A DNA stretch of 64,000 bases from CAVUXJ01 sp963814975 (lineage in GTDB: Bacteria; Acidobacteriota; Vicinamibacteria; Vicinamibacterales; CAVVIG01). The position numbers and the translations under genes were made by a program. The stretch covers positions 169,991-233,990 of the forward strand of contig CAWFFB010000026.1 of NCBI GenBank assembly GCA_963814975.1, given 5' to 3'. Under the pieces are notes generated by a model. It worked only from the letters and a program-made list of their open reading frames with translations. It was not told the origin of the DNA and did not search any database. This document shows positions 58,910 to 64,000 of the stretch, in pieces. The stretch's first letter is position 1. Each line of letters opens with the position of its first letter.

Positions 58910-59407
58910 CTACCAGAACCTGGCCTGGCCGTTGATCCCTCCCGAGAGGATCGCGCTCCGAACGTCGTCGATTGTCGCCAAGCCCCCCGGCGCGGTACCG
59001 CCCCACTCGAATCGAGTCGCGGCCGGCGTCCAGTGAAGCAGCGCCACATGCCACGTGTGGTCGTTACCGCCGCGCTCGTAGTAGACGAGGCAGTGATCGG
59101 TCGAGCACCCAGCCGCGACCAGCCGACGAATCGGCAGCTTCGGATTGACGACCATATCGGTCACCTGAAACTCGGCTCCGGGCTCGGCGATGTCGAGGTC
59201 CCGGCTGCCGAACAACGACTGCAGCCCGTCGCGGACGCCGAGCGGCAGTCCTCTGATGGACGTGACAATACCGAACCGCTCGTCCTGCACGTGGGCCCGC
59301 AACGCCCCGGACAGCGCGCCGGCGTCCGTCGCCTGGCTCCCGGCAGCCATGACCGACCAGAGGCTCACGCCGATCGCGGAAAGAAAAAGAAATTGTGTCG
59401 GACGCAT
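58910..59407 (-). CDS. Exported protein of unknown function, 165 aa
   Basis: Signal peptide QFLFLSAIGVSLWSVMAAG. The mature part includes RLVAAGCSTDHCLVYYERGG, with a C-x5-C pair likely forming a disulfide, then WHVALLHWTPAATRFEWGG and a DDVRSAILSGGI end. No family recognised. It is upstream of, and in the same direction as, the SnoaL and HAD genes. Confidence 0.75.
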   Translation of the reverse strand: MRPTQFLFLSAIGVSLWSVMAAGSQATDAGALSGALRAHVQDERFGIVTSIRGLPLGVRDGLQSLFGSRDLDIAEPGAEFQVTDMVVNPKLPIRRLVAAGCSTDHCLVYYERGGNDHTWHVALLHWTPAATRFEWGGTAPGGLATIDDVRSAILSGGINGQARFW

Positions 59408-59632
59408 CCAGTCTCCCGGGAGCTTGGCTCACAAGGAGGATGCCACTGTCGCCGCCATGGCGCAAACGCAATCGCGCGGCGCCACGACGGATCCGGGCGT
59501 GAGCGACGGTGGTCGTGTGACGGTTGACTCGCTGCGGATTGCGCGGTCATGTGCGAGGCGTCGCAGCCAACCGCGCTCAGTCACAACACCTGCATATTCA
59601 GCGAACTCGTTGGTGTGGCGGGACCTGAAAAG

Positions 59633-59680
59633 TGGTGCGCCCGGCAGGGCTCGAACCTGCAACCTTTGGCTCCGGAGGCC
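59633..59680 (-). other. 3' half of tRNA-Arg(CCG): attachment-site remnant
   Basis: On the minus strand: the anticodon arm GGCCTCCGGAGCC, then AAGGTTGCAGGTTCGAGCCC and TGCCGGGCGCACCA. This is the anticodon-to-CCA half of a tRNA-Arg with anticodon CCG. The 5' half is absent: no GCGCCCG acceptor strand lies upstream. Such 3' fragments are direct repeats left at the far end of tRNA-integrated elements. A recombinase lies 68 bp away. Confidence 0.8.
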
Positions 59681-59747
59681 CGAGAGCCAGCCTAAAAGTT
59701 GTTTGCTTTGAGTTGCTTACTGCTGCTGCCACGCGAGCCTGCCACGC

Positions 59748-60564
59748 TCATTCGACACCTGGCTTTACCGCGAAAGCCTTCTGCACCGCATCGTCCAATC
59801 GCGGATCAACAACGACCTGGGTGTAGATAAGCGTGGTGCGAATGTCTCGGTGACCCCGCGCCTTCTGCACGAGTGATATGTCGCCTCCGCCGAATTGCAA
59901 CAGATGCGTACAGGTAGGAATGCACAAGGTTGTAACAACGCGTTGGTGCGAAGCCTGCGCGCACCATCGCCGTCTTCCAGTCGCGGTTTGCGTTCGGAAA
60001 CGTTCGCGGGCGCAACGGTTGCCTGTCGAAGCCGCCGTGATCGGTGAACATTTGCCACGCGAGGACTCCCTCCGCTGAGAGGGGCACGACAGCCACATCG
60101 CCGCCCTATCCACCCTCTCGGTCCAAGACCTTGTAAAGCTCGCCTCAGAGCGTTGATTCGGTGGCGAACAGTCCACGCCTTCCACGCCCGCCTTAAGCCA
60201 ACCGTCGATCTGTTTTTGGATAATCTCTTCTGATACTTCGTCTCGGCGGAGGTGCCCTAGACCTCGTAGCCACGCATTCGTGTCGGAAGCGCGCGCTTTC
60301 GAGGATACGAGCTTCGTCACCTCAATTCTATTGAGATAGCGTCCGACATCGGCAGCGGACTTCCGAGCACAGGTCGAATGTTTTCGCGTCGAAGTTCGGC
60401 GCGCGTATCCTCCTGCCACCGCTTCATCACGCGGAGTGCCGTGCCAACCCGAAACCGCTTCTCCTTTGGCGGCGGTCCCGTTTTCGGTCACCTGCACGAG
60501 CGACCACACGGTAGCTACCGTTGTCCACGCGGTACACGCCCGGAGCGAGGACCTCGAATTTCAT
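59748..60564 (-). pseudogene. Tyrosine recombinase (integrase), decayed
   Basis: Begins near ATG 60564 with KFEVLAPGVYRVDNGSYRVV (an integrase N-terminal pattern). It continues in other frames with RFRVGTALRVMKRWQEDTRA and LNRIEVTKLVSSKARASDT, and ends with LLQFGGGDISLVQKARGHRD and IRTTLIYTQVVVDPRLDD. The last part is the box II Gly-His and the catalytic Tyr of phage-type integrases. Several frameshifts disrupt it. It lies directly beside the tRNA fragment, as integrases do. Confidence 0.75.
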
Positions 60565-60570
60565 TTGAGT

Positions 60571-60792
60571 TCACCCGCCCGGGTCTCGATGGTCGTCCCC
60601 GTCGTGGCCGCATCCCCTCATGCTAAATGCCAAGTATCGCTCAACGGCGTGCCGACTCCAACGCGGGCGGCCATCAATGCTCGGCAGCTCGGGAATCGGA
60701 AAGCTGCCCGCGCGTCGCCGTCTCTCTATCGTTGATCGAGACGTTCGCACAACTGCAGCGACATCCTCAATGAACAGCACGTCGAGCGTCAA
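60571..60792 (-). CDS. AlpA/excisionase-like helix-turn-helix protein
   Basis: About 73 aa; start TTG 60792. Sequence: LFIEDVAAVVRTSRSTIERR then RRAGSFPIPELPSIDGRPRW and SRHAVERYL. This is a MerR/excisionase-type winged HTH. It sits 7 bp upstream of the integrase start and in the same direction, the usual xis-int order. Confidence 0.7.
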   Translation of the reverse strand: MTLDVLFIEDVAAVVRTSRSTIERRRRAGSFPIPELPSIDGRPRWSRHAVERYLAFSMRGCGHDGDDHRDPGG

Positions 60793-60948
60793 GGCAGAAG
60801 GGTGATCGATGATGCCGGGCCGTTCAGGGTGTTTGGATGGGTGGCAGAAATTGTCATCTATTCTCCCTTGGCCTCAATGACCGAGTTATTGGGATCACCC
60901 TGCTCAGGGTGATGGTTGGATCGTGAGCGTCTGAACCCAGCGAACGGA

Positions 60949-61577
60949 CCTTCCGATTCGGACCACCTGCTGTGTCGGTGGTTTGTCGGCATGGAGATGG
61001 ACGAGCCGATCTGGGACGTGACCGTGTTCACGAAGAACCGCGACCGGTTGCTCAATCAGGAGATTGCGCGCGGCGTCTGCCGCCGGGTCGTGGAGCGCGC
61101 TCAGGACCTGATGTCGGATGAGCACTTCACGGTCGATGGGACCTTGATCGAGGCGTGGGCCAGCCAGAAGAGCTTGCACCGGAAGGATGGCGGCCCGGAT
61201 GGCGACGGGCGCAACGTTCGAGGGGAGAAACGGAAGAACGACCCCATGCCTCGAAGACGGACCCGGACGCGCGGCTGTATCGACGGTCGAACAACGCCGA
61301 GTCCCGGCTGGCCTATTTGGGGCATCTGTTGATCGAGAATCGCCATGGCCTGATCGCCGACGCGATGGCGACGCAGCCGACGGCTACGCGGAACGGGACG
61401 CGGGCCTGCCAACATGCCCGCCCGCGTATCGAGCCGGCGTTTGGGTGGCTGAAGACCATCGCCTGGATCCGCACGGTGAAGTTGCGAGGCCTGGCGAACG
61501 TCGACTGGGTGTTTGTCTTCGCGAGCGCTGCGTTCAATCTGATCCGCTTGCCGAAGCTGCTGCCGCAGCCAGCGTGA
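60949..61577 (+). mobile_element. IS5-family transposase remnant (N-terminus and middle deleted, frameshifted)
   Basis: Reads LLCRWFVGMEMDEPIWDVTV, FTKNRDRLLNQEIARGVCRR, DEHFTVDGTLIEAWASQKS (first DDE Asp), then after a frameshift ASKTDPDARLYRR and LAYLGHLLIENRHGLIADAM. The central catalytic region is missing. The C-terminal RIEPAFGWLKTIAWIRTVKL (with Glu) and FASAAFNLIRLPKLL follow. The insertion sequence is therefore dead. Terminal inverted repeats were not found. Confidence 0.85.
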
Positions 61578-61578
61578 G

Positions 61579-62580
61579 GCGCTCGACGTGTCTCTGCTCG
61601 CCGGTTTCGCCGTCACACCGAGGCAGCTCAAAACCAATCCGGGTCTGTTGAACGCGTACGGTGCGCGGGTCGGAAGGCAATCGCGCATCATCAGCCGTTT
61701 TTCCGCGGCCTCTTAGCCGCCGACACACGCGCCGCCACTCGTCGGGCATGTGTATGACCAAGCGGTAGTACACGTCCAGGACGCGCGCATATTCCCGATC
61801 CCGCTGCACGGACACGGTGAAGAACTCTGACTGCAACGCCGCGTCGGATGTATTCCCCAACACATAGGCGCGTTGAAGGGGGTCGAGACCATTTAGAAAG
61901 CCGGTGAGCCCTTGTGCATGTTCGACATCGCGTTGGGCTGCGGATCTGGTGCGAATCGGAGAAGAATGAGTCGCGCCGATTTGCGCTGGTCAATCCGCTG
62001 GCAAGGGATACAGCAAGCCGTATTCCAGCATTCGGACGGAGGTGCGGTGCGGGATTAGCGGTAACCGCAACTTGCAGTATCAAAACACGTTTGGGATATG
62101 CGTGGGCCGTGCGAATTTACCTGACGCAAAGGCGCAAGAAGTATGCCCGCAACGGCAAGAAGTATTCCAAGGCACGACTGCCTTGGTCGAGTGCGATCAG
62201 TGCGCGCCGGTATTTTTCAGCCTTCATTGGATCGCGCACCTCAGTTCCACCGCATGGGCAGCACGGAGCGAGTAGTCACCCAGAAATTGCAGCTCGCCGT
62301 GAGCACGTCACTGAGCGTCGGTGAGTTCGGTGAGTGGTATGGAGGGTCATGCGTGAGAAGAGGGGCCGGGCAGCTCTGGTTCGGTGTGACGTGCCGCGTA
62401 CTCGTTTGGCCTTCGTCCCATCAACCCTGTCCATCACTGGACAAGCGGACATCACGATGGCGGCGGGGAGAGTGTCTAGGAAATGTCGATAGACACAGGC
62501 GCCACGACGATGAGATTTGGCACCCGCGTTCTCGCGTCCCGAGCTGACGATCACGTGAGGTCGACGCGCGGACCACCTGA
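61579..62580. other. Poorly coding stretch with small ORF fragments
   Basis: No confident gene in about 1 kb. On the minus strand, 61680-61980 reads FLNGLDPLQRAYVLGNTSDA and FFTVSVQRDREYARVLDVYY without a good start. A 36-aa ORF (62117-62227, minus) begins MKAEKYRRALIALDQGS. These may be pieces of decayed genes in the integrated element. Confidence 0.35.
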
Positions 62581-62820
62581 TCAAATCGTTGTGTGCGACA
62601 AGTCGTCGGTCAGATTCGCGTCTTGAGCTTCAGGCGTCGATGGGGCGTCCCTCGACAACCGCCGTTTAGTCGCCAGCCCACCTTTGCGTCCCGCTTCGCG
62701 TGCTTGTTCCCGCGTCCACTCATGCGCCGTGCCTTTCTGATGCGCCGCCCGACCACCTTTGCTCGCAATCTCGCGCTGCTTGTCAGGGTCCATCGACGCA
62801 AATCCTCGATCTTCGATCAT
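62581..62820 (-). CDS. KGG-repeat (stress-induced GsiB/Con-10-like) protein
   Basis: 79 aa. Two hydrophilic repeats: RGFASMDPDKQREIASKGGR and WTREQAREAGRKGGLATKR, each with the KGG signature. Proteins of this kind are induced by general stress and desiccation in Bacillus, fungi and others. ATG 62820 has a GAGG site upstream. It lies inside the putative integrated element. Confidence 0.85.
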   Translation of the reverse strand: MIEDRGFASMDPDKQREIASKGGRAAHQKGTAHEWTREQAREAGRKGGLATKRRLSRDAPSTPEAQDANLTDDLSHTTI

Positions 62821-63060
62821 GGTGTATCCTCTCGATTCAAGAGGACTGCAAGGGATACACCCAATAAACCGCGTGTTTTGCCGGGCTTATTGATCGGTGA
62901 TTTGTCGGCTACCTGACAGATGTTACGTTCTTACACACCAGCTACCCAACCAGTCGCTGATATTCTCAATGATTCTCAGCCCAAATGGTGGCTCCAAGGG
63001 TGCATTGACAGACGTTCAACGGCACCCCTGCGGCAATCAACCGCCCTGTGGGCTGGAGGC

Positions 63061-63573
63061 ATGCTCAACACCATTCTCATCGTGGATGACGACGAGTCGA
63101 CGCGCACATTCCTTTCAACGTTGCTTCAAGGGGCTGGCTACGGTGTCGTGGTGGCTGGTGGCGTCAAGGCGGGCCTGCAAGTGCTCGAAGAAACTTGGGT
63201 GGACCTCCTGGTCGCTGATGTACGACTGGGCGATGCCAATGGGCTTCAACTGATCGCCATGAGCCGACAGTCTATGCCCACCATTGCGATCACCGGGTTT
63301 GCTGATCCTGTTATTGAAGCGCAGGCCCGGCAGTTCGGGGCGACGTTCCTTCTGAAACCATTCACATCGGGATCGCTGCTGGCCCTCGTGGAGAAGCGGT
63401 TACGGCGGTACACGACCCATCCTTACTGGGTTGAGAAACGGAAAACGCCAGTAAGCCCTCCGACCTCCACACGCCGGCACAGCAACAGACATTACTTCGT
63501 CGCCATTGTGTTCGCGTGCCATAACCGCATCATCTCTACGTCGGATGACAACCCATCATACTGCCGGTCATAG
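63061..63573 (+). CDS. Stand-alone response-regulator receiver protein
   Basis: 170 aa from ATG 63061, with GGAGG just upstream; the open frame starting 141 bp earlier lacks coding character. Receiver domain: ILIVDDDESTRTFLSTLL (acidic triad), phospho-acceptor Asp53 in DLLVADVRLGDANG, Thr in TIAITGFAD and Lys in ATFLLKPF. After residue 125 the tail shows no output domain and overlaps the convergent gene. No histidine kinase is in the window. Confidence 0.82.
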   Translation: MLNTILIVDDDESTRTFLSTLLQGAGYGVVVAGGVKAGLQVLEETWVDLLVADVRLGDANGLQLIAMSRQSMPTIAITGFADPVIEAQARQFGATFLLKPFTSGSLLALVEKRLRRYTTHPYWVEKRKTPVSPPTSTRRHSNRHYFVAIVFACHNRIISTSDDNPSYCRS

Positions 63574-64000
63574 ACAGACACGTTGTTGACGGCCTGGCCA
63601 AACACATTCGTGCCTGTGGACGTAATGGTCAACGTCTTTGCGTCATGGGATACGACCAAGGTCATGGTCACCGCTACCTGCCCGCCATGTTTGGTAACGG
63701 CTTGTGTCGTGGTGGCGTTGATGCGCGTGAACGCGATCATGTCGCCGTTCGCACTGTTGCCAACCAGAGGATTGTCCTTCCCGTCATAGTTCGCGGTGAA
63801 CTCGTAATGTCGCACGGTGCCATCGCCAGAGACGCCGTCCACAATCGTTCTGATACCCGCGCCCGCCGGCTCAATCTGTGCGTGGCCCGGGTGCGCCGAC
63901 CCTCTTTGTACTTCGATTTTGCGAGGTTCAGTGTCCACGTCCCCACCTCCGCGTTGCTGACTTGAGCGAGGATCGGGCTTTCGATCACCATCACAACGAT
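63492..64000 (-). pseudogene. Exported small protein (AKSKY family), frameshifted and cut by the window edge
   Basis: From the right edge, minus strand: ILAQVSNAEVGTWTLNLAKS then KYKEG. The frame breaks near 63900 and continues SAHPGHAQIEPAGAGIRTIV, YEFTANYDGKDNPLVGN and TNVFGQAVNNVSVYDRQ. The pattern GTWKLNxAKSKY...TANYDGKD...YDKQ is a recurrent small secreted protein of unknown function. One missing base explains the break. The 3' end overlaps the response-regulator tail. Confidence 0.7.

Noticed and set aside
59633..59710. Complete tRNA gene
   Set aside because: The 5' acceptor and D-arm are missing. Only the anticodon-to-CCA half is present.
59632..59826. Open frame reading RPAGLEPATFGSGG on the plus strand
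   Set aside because: This is the well-known spurious translation of a tRNA-Arg gene read antisense. It supports the tRNA fragment, not a protein.
1..64000. CRISPR arrays
   Set aside because: No regularly spaced direct repeats of CRISPR type and no cas genes were seen.

Overview
The window is high-GC, gene-dense bacterial DNA. It looks like an Acidobacteriota genome, probably Vicinamibacteria-like. The evidence is the gene content: many exported enzymes with Sec or twin-arginine leaders, PD40/NHL beta-propellers, a DUF1592/DUF1552 pair, ankyrin proteins with CxxCH motifs, an Oar-type TonB receptor, and a Ser/Thr kinase with its own ECF sigma factors. The lineage is an inference from this content; no marker gene in the window proves it.

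Layout. 0-13 kb: exported and catabolic enzymes, mostly on the minus strand (VOC protein, M20 amidohydrolase, class V aminotransferase, RNase D, cupin, gamma-glutamyltranspeptidase, GNAT, an Abhydrolase_10-like protein), then glgC. 13-16 kb: an HTH/RDD membrane protein, a 53-aa membrane ORF, the DUF969/DUF979 transporter pair and a VOC relic. 16.6-22 kb: an exported cytochrome c/PHM-like protein, two uncharacterised exported proteins and a PD40 propeller preceded by a kinase relic. 22-33 kb: nitronate monooxygenase, FAD amine oxidase, SMP-30, a HOT-type alcohol dehydrogenase, an exported fluoroacetate-dehalogenase-like enzyme, an amidase and an amidohydrolase, with palindromic repeats between them. 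33-42 kb: a plus-strand run of DUF1592 cytochrome, DUF1552, ankyrin, NHL and ankyrin/CxxCH/cyclase-toroid proteins.

43-55.5 kb is the most unusual part. It holds a heavily frameshifted TonB receptor with an EF-hand loop, a frameshifted clostripain-like (C11) protease, two micro-ORFs with strong ribosome-binding sites, and a frameshifted TPR-CHAT protein. Converging on these is a minus-strand operon of two tandem ECF sigma factors and a Ser/Thr kinase with a C-terminal DUF4384 domain. Two different clan-CD (caspase-like) proteases beside a kinase/sigma module suggest a regulated proteolytic response system. 55.9-59.4 kb returns to ordinary genes: a 129-aa paralogue of the protein at 42.3 kb, a molybdopterin oxidoreductase, a HAD dehalogenase, a SnoaL-like protein and a secreted protein.

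At 59.63 kb lies the 3' half of a tRNA-Arg(CCG). Immediately to its right are a decayed tyrosine recombinase, an AlpA-like HTH protein and an IS5-type transposase remnant. I read this as the left end of an integrated element running toward or past the right edge.

Single-base frameshifts recur across the window (RNase D, DUF969, amine oxidase, DUF1592, TonB, C11, CHAT, kinase, last gene). They interrupt genes whose motifs are otherwise intact, which points at least partly to consensus errors rather than true decay.
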